Positions 23,337-35,189 of a stretch of 64,000 bases of DNA are shown one piece after another. The notes beneath the pieces are model-generated. The model worked only from the letters and a program-made list of their open reading frames with translations. It searched no databases and had not been told where the DNA came from. Where the stretch lies: positions 19,143,005-19,207,004 of the forward strand of contig OU862883.1 of the NCBI GenBank assembly GCA_917880725.1, read 5' to 3'. The position numbers and the translations under genes were made by a program. Source of the DNA: Selenia dentaria. Its lineage: Eukaryota > Arthropoda > Insecta > Lepidoptera > Geometridae. Positions within the stretch are counted from its first letter, which is position 1, and every line of letters starts with the position of its first letter.

Positions 23337-23567
23337 TACAAATTGAAAAATTTGAAACCGACTACCATTCTATTCAGTTAATGGACTTTAACTCAAAAAC
23401 CGAAACTGAACCGAATGATAATATTTAAATGGGACCACACAAGAACTAGCTTTCAAACAAAAAAATAATTTTGAGAATCGGTTCATCCAGTCAATGATGA
23501 GGTAACAAACATAAAAAATACAGCCGAATTGAGTACCTCCTCGTTTTTGAAAGTCAGTAGAAAAACC
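23337..23567. repeat. ACCGACTTCC-family dispersed repeat
   Basis: Contains AAATTTGAAACCGACTACCA, ATTTAAATGGGACCACAC, CTAGCTTTCAAACAAAAAAA, GAGAATCGGTTCATCCAG and AAAAATACAGCCGAATTGAG. Confidence 0.85.
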
Positions 23568-23869
23568 TACAAACGCTTACTCACTGTTCAACTAGACCTT
23601 CCTAATAAGTTCGTAAATGTCGATGGAATAGGCTGTCAAAAATATCGCATGCTATTGCTATTGCATGGTATAATTCATATCAAATTGATAATCAATATTG
23701 CTTTAGTAAATAATTGAAGTTTTGATGCCAGTTTTTTTTATTAAAATTAATACTATGTGTGAAAATAGATCTCCTACTCTCTATCGTTACTCCTCTTTAA
23801 TTTTTAATATCTTCGTAAAATATAGGAATATATTAACACTATAAATATTAGAACTATAGCTTCTCTAAG

Positions 23870-24250
23870 CGTTTTTACCGGTTGTTTCATGGCGAATGTT
23901 CTGAAGAGCTTTTTAATCTTATTCCTTCCTCAGCATTCCGATCCCGAACTACTCGTTCCGGCCTAGCATTGCATCTATATACTGTTGAAAACTTCTTACC
24001 ACGAACCAAAAAGTTTAGCAGTTCCTACCTCTGTCGTGTAAGTAAATTGTGGAATGATTCCCCGGCATACGTATTTCCTTGCAGCTATGACCCTAGGTCT
24101 TTCAAGTGGGGCGTGAAAAAGCATCTGTCAGGTCATCATAGGGATGGCGATTAGTGCAGCTTACGGCTGCACTAATGGTCATTGCTTCTTGATTGCATCT
24201 TTGCTTTCCATCAGGCGAGTGGGAGTCACTTTGATGAACCATTATAACAA
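23870..24250 (+). pseudogene. CR1/jockey-like LINE C-terminal fragment
   Basis: A 90-codon open frame (23882-24154) matches the end of insect non-LTR retrotransposon polyproteins: ECSEELFNLIP, then RTKKFSSSYLCRVSKLWN and PCSYDPRSFKWGVKKHLSG. It is followed by the 3' UTR block GCAGCTTACGGCTGCACTAATGGTC and ends with CTTTGATGAAC and an A run near 24240-24260. 5' truncated. Same family as 7861-8125, and better preserved. Confidence 0.85.
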
Positions 24251-24569
24251 AAAAAAAATATATTTCAACCTTTTCGCGCTTTATTATAACTAGATATAAA
24301 AAATTGGCCTAAGTTGGCATAAATCCAGACATCTGCGAGTGCTTTTTTGGCTAGCGTTACATAAACCTTTAGTTATATTTAAAAACCACTAAAATTGTTA
24401 AACAGTCCGCTTCACTATAATATCAATCTGCATAGATGAGAAGTAGCAAGCTAATAAAATACTAAAACTATGTATATAAGTAGCTAGCAAATAACACCCC
24501 TTCGAAAAAAGACGGGGCTGGCTAGTAAGTATAATCGAGAGAAAGTCTTGTAAATAAAACAATTACCCA

Positions 24570-25120
24570 TATCTCATCATCTCACCCGTAGGACGTCCAC
24601 TGCTGAACATAAGCCTCCCCCACAAATTTCTAAAAGAACCGGTTGGAAGCGGCCTGCATCCAACGTCGAACTGCGACCTTTATCAGGTCGTCTGTCCACC
24701 GTGCAGGTGGACGACCTACACTGCGCTTGACGGTCCGTTTTCTCCACTCCAGAACCCTTCAGCCCCATCGGCCATCTGTTCTGCGTGCTATGTGCCCTAC
24801 CCACTGCCACTTCAACTGGCTAATCTTCTGGGTTATGTCGGTGACTTTCGTTCTTCTACGGATCTCCTGATTTCTGATTCGATCACGTAGAGAAACCCCG
24901 AGCATAGCCCTCTATAGCTCGTTGTGCGACTTTGAGCTTAGTTATGAGGGCCATAGTAAGAGAACATGTTTCAGTGCCATAAGTCATCACTGGTAACACA
25001 CATTAGTCGAAGACTCTTGTCTTGAGGCACTGAGGTATTTTTGACGAGAAGACTTCGCCAAGTTCCCGGAACGCTGCCCAGTCGAGTTGGATTCGACGAT
25101 TGACCTCTTTCTGGAATTTT
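24570..25120 (-). pseudogene. RTE-like LINE 3' fragment
   Basis: On the minus strand this encodes, with stops and frameshifts, FQKEVNRRIQLDWAAFRELG, IPQCLKTRVFD, CVLPVMTYGTET, ITKLKVAQRA, RNQEIRRRTKV and QLKWQWVGHIAR, then the terminal nucleotides CAGCAGTGGACGTCCTACGG. This is the region from the end of the RT domain to the C terminus of RTE-clade elements. It extends further 5' than the copies at 11890 and 60082. Confidence 0.85.
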
Positions 25121-25121
25121 T

Positions 25122-25280
25122 TTTTTAGTTACGGGAGGAGGAAAGCTTTTATGGATACCGCAGAAGAGCAGTATCTCTGAGGTTATGTCCGAGTCCACCG
25201 GCGGGGATGGGAGAGCCAGTGTGTACGGACTAAAATCTCCTCCCTCTTTCCTATACACTACAGACACAAGGTCCGTACCC
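25122..25280 (-). mobile_element. Short poly(A)-tailed element abutting the RTE fragment
   Basis: On the minus strand it reads CTGTAGTGTATAGGAAAGAG, GTACACACTGGCTCTCCCAT, CGGTGGACTCGGACATAACC, CTTTCCTCCTCCCGTAACTA and then a ten-base A run at 25120-25130, immediately followed by RTE coding sequence. I infer a small retroposon; the family is unknown. Confidence 0.5.
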
Positions 25281-25766
25281 TTAGAATATTAAACCTTTTA
25301 TTTATTGCTTGTCTGAACCCCAAGAATCTAACGAGACTTATAGACTAAGTGTGAGTCCAGTATGTATATATAGTTTCTTTTTCTTACTTTTACTATTACA
25401 TTAATTTACAATAATACTTAATAATTTACAATTAACATGCTATTGCAGTTTATGGTCCCTTGATCACTTGGGAAGTGTCATTATAGTATATATCATTATA
25501 TAGTCATTGTTATATATGGCTGCTTCTGCCTCTTCCAGCCTTACCCCTAACGATTCATCGTTTCCCCAGCGATAAGCTTGCAAGATTTTTTAGCAAGTCT
25601 TACGGTTGACTTCTCTGGTTACCTTTTCGATCGCTAAGAATTCGATGAATGCGTTAACGGCATGGTCCAAAGGTGACATCGGAACGAAACTTGGCAGTTC
25701 GACCTGTCCATGTCTGCTCTAGATCGGTGTTTAATTTTGCCTTTTGGCACCTTTCGTGGTCTGGTG
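25281..25766. other. Non-coding stretch, nothing recognised
   Basis: AT-rich; no gene or clear repeat terminus. Confidence 0.5.
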
Positions 25767-26500
25767 CAAAGTCAAAGTCAAAGTCAAAATCATTTATTCA
25801 ATTTAGGCATCAAAGACGCACTTATGAACGTAAATTTTTCATTATAATGTACTTTAAAGCCTACCGCCGCGTTCCAAAATACATAGAGCCAACCGAGAAG
25901 AAGCGGCAAGAAACTCGGGGCCATTCTTTTTATATAGATGTTTTTACAATGTTTTTAATTAGGTACTACAAATATTAGCTCCAGTGTGTTGCCTTACAAA
26001 AGAGAACATAATAATGGTATCAGTAGGGCAAGACACGCTACACTTTGACATCTTAGTACACGAGTAGATAGATCCTGGAGTGATCAGTCCCAAGCTGTTT
26101 TATCCTCCAAGTAATCCGAAATTTTGTAATAACTTTTTTGACAGAGTTTAGTTTTAATAGTAATTTTAAACTTATTAATAGGCAAATCTCGGATAACATT
26201 GGGAACTTTATTATAGAATCGTATACATTGTCCCATAAAAGAATGACTTATTCTGTGGAGACGCGTTACATGTACGGATAGCTTGTGCTTATTTCGCGTG
26301 TTGATGGAATGAGCATCACTCCTTTTATCAAAACTGCTAATGTTTTTCTTTACATACATTAGATTTTTATAGATAAACTGAGAGACAACAATCATAATGT
26401 TTATGTCTTTAAATTTCTGTCTAAGGAAAACTCTGGGAGCCAAACTGTAGATCGCTCGTATAGCCCTTTTTTGCAGTATAAAAATAGAATTAATATCTGC
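25767..26500 (-). pseudogene. Jockey-like LINE 3' region
   Basis: The minus-strand frame (26084-26443, extended upstream to about 26495 by LQKRAIRAIY) encodes the C terminus of an insect non-LTR retrotransposon: NINTRNKHKL-like block (SINTRNKHKLSV), HRISHSF, RFYNKVPNVIRDLPINKFK and a tryptophan near the end. The 3' UTR follows and ends with (TTTGAC)n at 25767-25796. 5' truncated; the RT core is absent. Confidence 0.85.
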
Positions 26501-26519
26501 AGTCCTCCACTGCTGACGT

Positions 26520-26775
26520 TTGGCGGTCTGCTATGAGGACCTGTACCATTACGTACTGTGATATACCGTCATTGGGGGGTTATGCCAATACTCGCCACGC
26601 TTGGCAGGCGGGTTGGCGAGAGCAGTTTTGGGGTTTAATACTGGGAAGGTGCTGCTGCCCACCTTCCAATTGTTATCCCTTAGCCGACTTCTACTGCTCC
26701 CAAGGGAAGAGTTGGGGGAGTACTATTCTAAGCCGGCACTCCACGGCTACCCATATCAAACACGATTAAAAGTGT
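26520..26775 (+). repeat. Dispersed repeat, probable LINE 3' UTR piece
   Basis: The GC-richer block includes CTGCCCACCTTCCAATTGTT, CCTTAGCCGACTTCTACTGC, CAAGGGAAGAGTTGGGGGAG and CTAAGCCGGCACTCCACGGC, which resembles a widespread lepidopteran repeat known to me. Two overlapping short frames lie here and neither shows a domain. Confidence 0.45.
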
Positions 26776-27400
26776 ATTTACAAGCATTCTGTGAAAATTA
26801 AAAATGTCCCACGTATTATTTATGAAATTTCGTAACCTTGTGTATTAATACACCACAAATAATAACCACAGAGGGAGAGATGTTACATCTGCGCTTGTAA
26901 AACATAGTAAGTTTCAAACAAACGTCATTATTTTCAACGGAGGTACGATCGCTTATACGAGTATGCGTTAAATATGTAGGCATTAGCGAAACCTTTTCAG
27001 AAAACAAGGAAATGCTCTCCCTGTTTCATAAAGTTATTTGTGTCTGTCATAAAGGCGTCGTATTATTTCATATCGTTTCAAATGTTAGGGCAAGTACGTT
27101 GGCGGTACGCCAATGAGTCTTCGCCCCACGGTTTGACACCAATTATATTAGTAGAAAATAATTTTCCTTAAGTCGGCGCAGGGAGACGCACTACGATTCA
27201 AAGATTAAAGTTTTTTCTGTAATCTGAGCTACTATAAATTTAATTACATTTTAAATGCCGTTTACAAAATTGCACATCATTGAAACGAAATTCATGCTCT
27301 CATCTTTTAGTTTATTTCTAGCGTTTAGTAAATATATCTCTAGTGAACTATGATTACGTATCTAGTCATATATAGTTCATAGTTATATATATATTATAGT
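26776..27400. other. Non-coding stretch, nothing recognised
   Basis: No supported gene or repeat boundary. Confidence 0.5.
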
Positions 27401-27412
27401 AATATAAATAAT

Positions 27413-27739
27413 GTATCCATATTACAAGAACTGGGCATCAAGCAGCGTCTTTCTTTCATCGTACAGGCTCGTATTCTTACTTTCTTTGGGCACGTGGCAC
27501 GGCGCGGTGACGAGTCGATTGAACGACTAGTTGTCCAGGGCAGAGTAGAAGGCACTAGATTGCGAGGGAGATCACCGATGCGATGGACCGACCAGATACG
27601 AGCAGCCATAAACGGTCCTCCACACGAGTGCACAAGAAAGGCTGCAGGCAGGGCGGAATGTCGACGCATTGTAAGGCGTTACACAACATGAAGTGACGAC
27701 CACGACCGTTCTGTCAAGAGCGTAGCGATGAAGAAGAAG
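27413..27739 (+). mobile_element. RTE-like LINE 3' end with 12-bp target duplication
   Basis: Flanked on both sides by AATATAAATAAT (27401-27412 and 27740-27751). The frame encodes ELGIKQRLSFIVQARILTFF, GHVARRGDESIERLVVQG, GRSPMRWTDQIRAAI and the rest of a LINE C terminus, and the element ends in (GAAGAA)n. The last codons before the stop are RRIVRRYTT. It is 5' truncated and non-functional, but the intact duplication indicates a fairly recent insertion. Confidence 0.88.
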
Positions 27740-27751
27740 AATATAAATAAT

Positions 27752-28544
27752 AGACGGATTGATGGTAGTAAGTATAGCCGGCGGGTATAACTAATAGGGT
27801 TAAAAAAAAGTTAACTCATCACCAGCAGGAAGCGCTACCAAAAGCATAAAATAACTTAAATAAAAATATGCCTCTGCAGTAGGTTGACAAAAATATTTAT
27901 TTTATATAATAGTCATACTAACCGACAACCCAAGATATTATTTAGGTACGATAATTTAAAGGCAAAGGAATTATGATGACGCTTGCCCTCAATTGAGGTT
28001 ATAACATAACTCACCACATTCGTACAGACATAAATAACACTGAAAAACAATGAAAATTTTATGAATGTTCTCATCACAAGGAACGGCGCATTAGATCTAG
28101 CTTATACATATATCAATTTTCTATCAGATAGGATAGCTTGTATATGTATCTCTTCAGTTACAATTCCCAATGCTCAAAACCAACCACGCTGTTTGCGGAG
28201 TTTCGACCTCATAAAATGGAATATCACATGAATGTTTGTTTTCCTTTCGTCGGTTTATTGGGGTTTAAGTCTGTAAAGTGCAGTTTCCTCAAGCTTTTTT
28301 TGGTTTGATGGCCTCAGAATCGTCTTGAAATGGTGAAGAGCAAGTTTGCTGTTCGTTACGAAAATACTTCGATTTTACGACCGTGCTGAAAAACATAAGT
28401 TTGTAAATTTTATATAATAGTTTGATACTTGGATGTATTGTATTGATTGATTGTTATGGTAAATTATCTGGAAAAATAATTTACGCATCGGAAATTAACG
28501 AAAATCCAAAAGGAAAAACTTTGAACCGTTAAGGATAAGGTATA
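27752..28544. other. Non-coding stretch, nothing recognised
   Basis: AT-rich; no gene recognised. Confidence 0.5.
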
Positions 28545-28770
28545 AAAAAATTCACTCTTTTTAGTGAACCTTGCTAAATACGGGATCGATTGGCATTTAC
28601 CGCCAATGATTATATTATCAAAATAAGCGAAACAATTTTCGGTTACTGGAGTTTAACTCAAATACTCCTGGATTGAATGTAATTAAATTTAAATGGTACC
28701 ACTTCGGAAGTATACTCTACCAAACAAGAATTTTGAGAGGTATTCCAAAAATGGGGGAGAAATCCTTGTT
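28545..28770. repeat. Dispersed repeat, long-form partner of 9700-9910
   Basis: Shares TTTTTAGTGAACCTTGCTAA, ATATTATCAA, ACAATTTTCGG and TTCGGAAGTATACTCTACCA with 9700-9910. The 92-codon frame starting at 28693 begins inside the repeat and is not supported as a gene. Confidence 0.75.
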
Positions 28771-29444
28771 TGGAGTCGGTTAAAAAGTATTCAACGCTTA
28801 AGTGTGAAACTGAAATATAAACAGATTGTTGGGTTCATCCACGGGTTTCACCATATTCCAGCATTTTTTATATATAGGTATTCTTGGAACTATATATGCT
28901 CGGACGAGGCAGCCATTTTGCATGTTAGTAGTTTTTGTATGGTTCTGGCCCTAAAGCAAAGTTTTAAGTGATCAAAATTGTATTAGAGCAAAAAATATAC
29001 GAGGGTTTGTATCAAACATAAGATTAATTGTGGATTTACTTGTAGTGAACACGATTTTTAAGTGCTATTATTACACTACATAACATTTTATATATGATTC
29101 AGTACTGATGCCTTAGATGTCGTATATCCATGGACAACCTCACAAAAATGTCTGATGGTATCTACCCCCTAATTTGAAATTAATATCTTGCAATGCAATC
29201 GAACTGATGTTTGGACCGCCTCATCGCATTTTATTATTTTTTCTACCCTCATTAAAATGGCACTATATATAGATGCTAGATTGACTGGCTGTAGCCACCG
29301 GGTGAGAAATTTTGGCAGTTAATGCCTTTTATGTTGTATGCTTCTACTAAGGGTTTTTATAAGCAAGGCTTTTTGGAAATGTAACCGAGGGGGTGAAGCG
29401 AGCAAAGCCACAGACGGGTCAGGTAGTTTCTTTATGGTACTGCA
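28771..29444. other. Non-coding stretch, nothing recognised
   Basis: AT-rich; no gene recognised. Confidence 0.5.
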
Positions 29445-29449
29445 TACAT

Positions 29450-29795
29450 AATCAGCCCATTATGTTCTGACTACTGGAACTTGAGCCTTCCTCTCAGAGG
29501 GAGGAGTTGGGCTCCGATCCACCACGTGGGCCCAGTGCGGCTTGGTGGCTAGATGAGTCGCCAATCCATATCGAAGTTTTCAGGCAGCCCTAATGCCTTT
29601 GACATAGCCTTACGACTGTTGTCCTAAGACAAACAACCGGAACCGATGGTTTAACGTTCCCGTTCCCAAAGCTCGGAAGCGCTCAGTTGAATAATGCCAC
29701 TAGCGGTCACCCATCCAACTCCTGACCGCAGCAAGCGTTGCTTAACATTGTTGATCGGTTAAGATCGTCAAGCTCCGCTGCGAGCCCTCATGTTT
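29450..29795 (-). mobile_element. 5S rRNA-derived SINE (SINE3 type), copy 1
   Basis: On the minus strand the 5' part (about 29772-29702) reads GATCTTAACCGATCAACAAT, GTTAAGCAACG, GCGGTCAGGAGTTGGATGGG and TGACCGC. This matches the 3' two thirds of 5S rRNA, including the internal-promoter C-box region GGTCAG...TTGGATGGGTGACC. The body continues with GTTTGTCTTAGGACAACAGTCG and ends in the block with GAGGGAGGAGTTGGGC (plus sense). The 5S head is diverged and lacks a full 5S, so it is a retroposon and not a ribosomal gene. Confidence 0.85.
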
Positions 29796-30419
29796 TATGT
29801 TTCAGCATGATTTTCACTAAATTTAAGTGCAACGCTCGTAAATCGTGAATATTCGTGACGTTCACAATCCAAAGTAAAATCCCCATTAAATCTCTTTTCC
29901 TTAAGTTTAACAAAGAGAAAAGGAATGAAGGAAGTCGTAAATTATCATATTGAGGACATATTTAAGCGTTAACTTATCGATTTTTGTTCAACTTTGTTTG
30001 AACTTTCATAATAAATAAATCTTTGTCTTTCTTTTGTTTGTAGGGGAATAATGCCTACCTAATTTGAAATCTCTTCATATTATTTACACTTAGACAAATT
30101 ATCTCGTTTAGTCCGTGTGTATACTTATGCTTAAATTAGTAGTATTCATGCACCGTACCACTATAATTTAAACAAAACGATGGTATTAGATATAGCCTAA
30201 TATGGCCGGGATCGTTTATTAAGTTCTTGAAATCTTTAAGGTCTGAAATATTTCCATCTTTTAGGAATACCATGAATATCTATTAAATTTCTTATAAGGA
30301 TTAATAGTAACTGTAAATTTTCATCTTGTATGTTCCCTTTAATAACCAATTTGACCATTTTCACTATTGTAAGTACATTATTTTTGGAATAAGCATGTAT
30401 CGGACTAACGTCTCTATTC
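29796..30419. other. Non-coding stretch, nothing recognised
   Basis: AT-rich; no gene recognised. Confidence 0.5.
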
Positions 30420-30421
30420 TT

Positions 30422-30725
30422 TAGCAACTGCAGATCAGAGTCAGGCTTTCATCGACATGCCTAAAGAGAATACTTCGGTCACATAGCCAGAGAAGATGGT
30501 GGCAATCTGGAAATGTCACTGGCAAAATGGAAGGACAAAGATCTCAGGGCCGCAGTCCGATGCGCTGGTCCGACCAGATACGCTCCACACTCGAGATTCC
30601 AGTACACGACGCTCTTCAAAACACCGGCAATGGATCGAGGTGGCGCTCAATAATTAAAGATCGGAAACTTGGTGGAAGAGGTCACGACCCTCAGTAAGGA
30701 GGATAACCAATAACGGAGGAGGATA
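30422..30725 (+). pseudogene. RTE-like LINE 3' end, decayed
   Basis: Encodes, across frame breaks, a RRILRSHSQ-like stretch, GRSPMRWSDQIRSTLEIPVH, RWRSIIKDRK and GGRGHDPQ, followed by GGAGGATAACCAATAACGG. The order resembles the element at 27413-27739. No target duplication was found. Confidence 0.7.
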
Positions 30726-31913
30726 TGCTGTAAGCCTTTATTACCCTTAGGTACCTTGGTAGGAGATATATGTTTTGAAACCGCATATTAAAATATCGAT
30801 AATTGAAAACGATAATAAAACCACAATATTAAGTATAATTTGGTCTACAAAATATAAAATTCATTATATTTTACTTAATTATAATAAATCAGCTACATGC
30901 AAAATAACGCTGGTTTGAATAAATAATTACTTTTATACAGGAACAATGTGACTGAATCGATTGCTGCTTTATCAGTCGTGAACATACAATGCAAATTTAT
31001 ATCTTTGGCCTATTTTATTTTCCTTTGTTTTATATTTTAAACATACATTTAAACACTCCACTTTAACCCACATGCCGTATTTTTTAACCCACGTTTCGCC
31101 AGATATGTTTGGAGTTTGTTGAATTATTTTCCTAAAAATATTTTTTCCTTGATATTTATTCAAAATCCGAACTATTGATGATCAAGCTACCCTTTTAGGA
31201 TCTCAATATATTAAAACAAGTCAAGGCTAGCGCTTCATCATCAGAAATCAGAGAAGTGCAAAAGATTACAAAAAGCAAAATCTAATAAAATAAAAATATC
31301 ATGACCTAAAAGTAATTCAAAAAGTAGTTTTTGGTGCACCCTACACATTTCGAAAGAACTCAGTCAATTGACTCTTTCTTAGTCCCTACTTGGTTGAAGT
31401 TGAAATAAAATTTTCTAAGAAATTCTGAAATAGCCACCTATTTTACTAAAGCTTATTCGAGTTGCGCGATATTTTGCTGTACGTAACTAAATTTTGCTAA
31501 ACTACATGATCCCGGGTTTAAAAATGTACACATGCTGCTTTAAAGAGTTTCGAACGTGCATGATGCTTTAGTAACTTTGTTATAGACTCTGTTTTTTTAA
31601 AAGCAGTGTGTATAGCAATTTAGCCTTGAGAGCATTTGGTGCTGTCTTTTATTTTTACTTTTTAGTCTCCTAAAAGTAAAAGTAACGTATTTTAACGTTC
31701 ACAACACATCTATCACCTATTCTAAGTTCTTAGTTCTTGTATGCAACAGCCGTGCCACCTATTAGTTTAGGGTCAGATTATTCAAAGTTACGCCATGAAT
31801 AAATTACGGAGTTGCCATAAGTCAATGTCAGATGTTACACTAGTTTGCGGACTTTATATTGGCTTATTAATTTCTATGTTACCAATTAATGCTCAAAGTA
31901 TTAACATGGAATG
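30726..31913. other. Non-coding stretch, nothing recognised
   Basis: AT-rich; the minus frame at 30972-31163 has no domain. Confidence 0.5.
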
Positions 31914-32102
31914 ACGTGACTAAATTTAGCTTTATGGATACTTTTTACTTTATAGAGATATAAATATAAACCTATCCGTTAAACATGAGTAATCCCGTAT
32001 TTCTAAATAAAATTAGTGAAAACCACGTTAATTTTTATAACAAAATTATAAAGCTTTATATATCAATAGTGAAAAAGTCTATAAAGCTAAATTTAGTGAC
32101 GT
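31914..32102. mobile_element. MITE with ~35-bp terminal inverted repeats
   Basis: Starts ACGTGACTAAATTTAGCTTT and ends AAAGCTAAATTTAGTGACGT. The arms continue inward (GGATACTTTTTACT versus AGTGAAAAAGTCT). The interior has AATCCCGTATTTC and ACCACGTTA, both also seen near 48093-48140. Non-coding. Confidence 0.8.
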
Positions 32103-32524
32103 ACACTTTTCTAATTAAAAATTAGCTTTATAATTGTTATATTTTGGAAGAAAAAACATTGTACATGATAGCTTAGAGCTCTGTTTTAGTGCATTTATCA
32201 TGTCAAGATCATATTTTCCGGCTTCATACCTTCACCGGGAGTTTGAGTGCAGTCCACTCGCCGTTGTGTGCAATCTTCAACTGATACGTACGATAAAATG
32301 GAACGATTCTATGATGCTCAGTTCAGTTCTGTACTCTGATGTAACCAATTTAAAACCTTCGATACGTCGACATATTTACTTTAGCCGATAGCCAGAATAA
32401 TGTGCACTCGTCAAAATATTGAAAACTAGGGGTTTTCCAAGCTACCGCGCCGAGCTTTAGTGGTACGCCTGGTTTGGTGCTTGTTTATATAATTATGCGC
32501 CTGTAGTTATCATAAAACAACACA

Positions 32525-32855
32525 TTATGTTCCCACTGCTGGGACTCGAGTATTCCTCTCTGAGAGAGGAGTTGGGCCATATTCCACCACGCGGGTCCAG
32601 TGTGGCTTGGTGCATGGGCTAGTGGCCAATCCATGTCGAATTTTTAAGGCCACCCGAAGGCCTTCGTTTTAGCCTAACGACTGCTGTCCTAAGACAAGCA
32701 ACCAGGACCAACGGCTTGACGTGCCCTCCGAAGCACGTGCTCAGTTGAATAATGGCACTAGCGCATTTAACTTCTGACCGCAGCAAGCGTTGCTTATCTT
32801 GTTGATCGGTTAAGATCGCCAAGTCAAGCTCTGCTGCGAACGCTTCCGTACTGTA
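32525..32855 (-). mobile_element. 5S rRNA-derived SINE (SINE3 type), copy 2
   Basis: Same organisation as 29450-29795, with GATCTTAACCGATCAACAAG, GCAACGCTTGCTGCGGTCAG and the GTTGCTTGTCTTAGGACAGC body on the minus strand. The TTGGATGGGTGACC part of the 5S head has been lost here (near 32765). Confidence 0.85.
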
Positions 32856-33889
32856 GTTAATTTCTTTGATTTATTAATTTAATAACGTCATAAGACAATT
32901 TATCTTCAAAGATCATGAGGGTCGTTTCTTTGTTTATCATCACACTTTCTATGTATTGCCTTTTAGGCTTTCGTGAGACACATATATAAGTATAAATGAG
33001 CCTTGTATAATACAGTACCTACTAAGTAAATATATTTAATACAATCGGTTTCATCAATATAGCATGTACTTTACGTATTAGTATTTTAGGCCAATAGATA
33101 GCCAATTAAAACGTTCAGAATGTCTATTTTTGTGTGAAATAAGTTACTGAATATTTTGATGCCAAATTTCGCATTGCGCTTCGATTTCGCACTTTCTAAT
33201 AAGACCGATGGTTTTGGCAATCAGATCCAATATCAGAAATGGTATTCGATTACTGTAAGTGGCCGTTTGACTACAGCGCGTTTCTGAGGTGCTGCTGCCA
33301 ATGTTACTTTATAAGTGGCTATTCATTTCCCTTTGTCCAAAAAAGTTGATAAGAAAATATTCCAACAAAATGCTACGAATTGGTCGAGTAGAGGTTCATC
33401 CTAATTCAGAACTCCACCGACGGTGGTCACGAAATGATTTTAATACCGTAATATATACAGCTTATATTAAAACTGTTAATAATTACATACATCACAACAA
33501 ATTATTTCGCAATTTCAATCTCTCCTAGAGGGTTGTGATCCGACGTCATATCACATCCGTCGTGTCATGTTCGCGCGTCCTTCTCCTAGATGATGTGGGT
33601 GCGACCGGAGACACAAACCACAATGACATGTCTAAATGGATGTACACATAGTTGTATATGAAGATATACGGTTTGGATACTTGAAATGGTGCAGTAAGGG
33701 CATTTACTACCTGTACAATGCCGAAAAAAATTATCATACGTACTCGTACTTCTCTAACTTCTGTAGTGTTAGCAACTGATAAACAGATCTTTATGGCTGA
33801 TAAGTCTGGTTAATAATACCAGGAATGTATCCTCCATAACATTTTGGTATGAATGTAGGAAGGAGCATGTGACAGAAATTACACTTAAC
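32856..33889. other. Non-coding stretch, nothing recognised
   Basis: The 79-codon plus frame at 33289-33528 shows no domain. Confidence 0.5.
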
Positions 33890-34291
33890 CAGTGGCTCTA
33901 AACCTTTTAGTGATAAGGGACCATTTCACAAAATGTATGTCTTGCTATGGACCACCTATTGATTGGTGGTAATATACAGTAAATGTATATAAATAAAGGT
34001 TTGTTCTATCTATATAGGTACGTCAGAAAAATAAATTTAATCTAACAGTATATTTAATGAAGTTTTATTTTACCTACATATATATTTAATGGGATTATTG
34101 TGACTCTCTTTACTAACTTCTGAATTCGTAGTTCAGTTCTCAGTATCAGTATTGATGAATCTTTGTGAAATAAATTGTCATTGGCACTACAATCTCCAGA
34201 ATGTCTTTAATTTGGATGTCTTCGCGGACCACTTCGGGTGCTTTCATCAAGGACCACCAGTGGTCCGCGGACCACCAGTTAAGAACCGCTG
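33890..34291. mobile_element. Non-autonomous hAT-type element
   Basis: 402 bp starting CAGTGGCTCTAAACCTTTTA and ending GGTTAAGAACCGCTG on inspection of the inverse (plus sense CCAGTTAAGAACCGCTG). Both ends belong to the CAG.GGTTCT.AAC type, and the subterminal GGTCCGCGGACCACC block is a hAT hallmark in animal genomes. Flanks CACTTAAC and ACTTAAAC resemble an 8-bp duplication with one slip. No transposase. Confidence 0.8.
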
Positions 34292-34409
34292 ACTTAAACA
34301 GTAGTTGCTGTAAACAGCATTGTACGTCGAACTTACCTTAGTTGCCTGCCTAAGGTGCCTATTTCGCGGTATAAAAGCTTTATTAAATTTGGCCAATGTT
34401 TCACCATTA

Positions 34410-34520
34410 GAGATGCAGAAGACCGTGCGAAGTGGAGGAAAAAAAGCAGGAAAGCAGACCCCGAGCTTCTTGGCGGAAGTTAAGGATGCAACCGGGAATA
34501 TGCTAGGATGAAGAAGAAGA
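34410..34520 (+). mobile_element. RTE-like LINE 3' terminus
   Basis: Encodes DRAKWRKKSRKADPELLGG after GACCGTGCGAAGTGG, then GGATGAAGAAGAAG. It is a very short 3' end ending in (GAAGAA)n. Confidence 0.65.
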
Positions 34521-34523
34521 AAT

Positions 34524-34572
34524 CGTCATCATCATCATCAGCCTGTAGCAGTCCACTGCTGGACATAGGCCT
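34524..34572 (-). mobile_element. RTE-like LINE 3' terminus
   Basis: Starts (ATC)n and reads CAGCCTGTAGCAGTCCACTG; on the minus strand this is the terminal CCAGCAGTGGACTGCTACAG..(TGATGA)n of the family at 45856-46341. Confidence 0.8.
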
Positions 34573-35189
34573 CTAGGTTGAAGAAGAAAAGCTTTATTAA
34601 ATTTGATGTGAATGTAGTTCAGTATAACAGTGCGGTAAAGTTATGTACGTACGGAGCTAACCATATCTACTGCTCACTTTTTTTATTTTCCGACTGTCCA
34701 AACATCCAAAAATCAATAAAACACATAAAACAAACAAGAAATATCTTTTAATTTAACTTCTTAAACGCCTCGAAGCTAAGTTAAATCGAGTTTTAAATTA
34801 GTTAAATAAAACATATAAATTAATTACAACATTATTAAATTGTTTTCAAACACTTTTTACTCAACTCTTGTTGATATAGCCAGCAAGACTATTATAATTT
34901 ATAAAAAAAAATAAAGGAAGGTGTTCTCACAGCATTTCCTCGTAACTACAATGGTTCTGTAATAGCTTCCCTTATTGCCTCATCTCAAATATCCATGCAT
35001 TGTGTATGTACGTGATAATGTACTTTACCGGAGGAAATTGACCCGTTATGATGTTATTGTTTAATAAATTAATACTTTTGTGTCAAAAAGTGGTAACGCG
35101 TTTTTAAAGTAGTCTACAATGTTTTTAGCTTTTCCGGAAGCCTTTATTCAAATCGTATGTGCAGTAAGTATCTACATTCGCATTGTTGC

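Noticed and set aside
25673..25978. 101-codon plus-strand gene
   Set aside because: Lies antisense over the LINE 3' UTR and its (TTTGAC)n end.
29702..29772. 5S rRNA gene
   Set aside because: Only part of 5S is present, diverged and fused to a longer retroposon body found twice.
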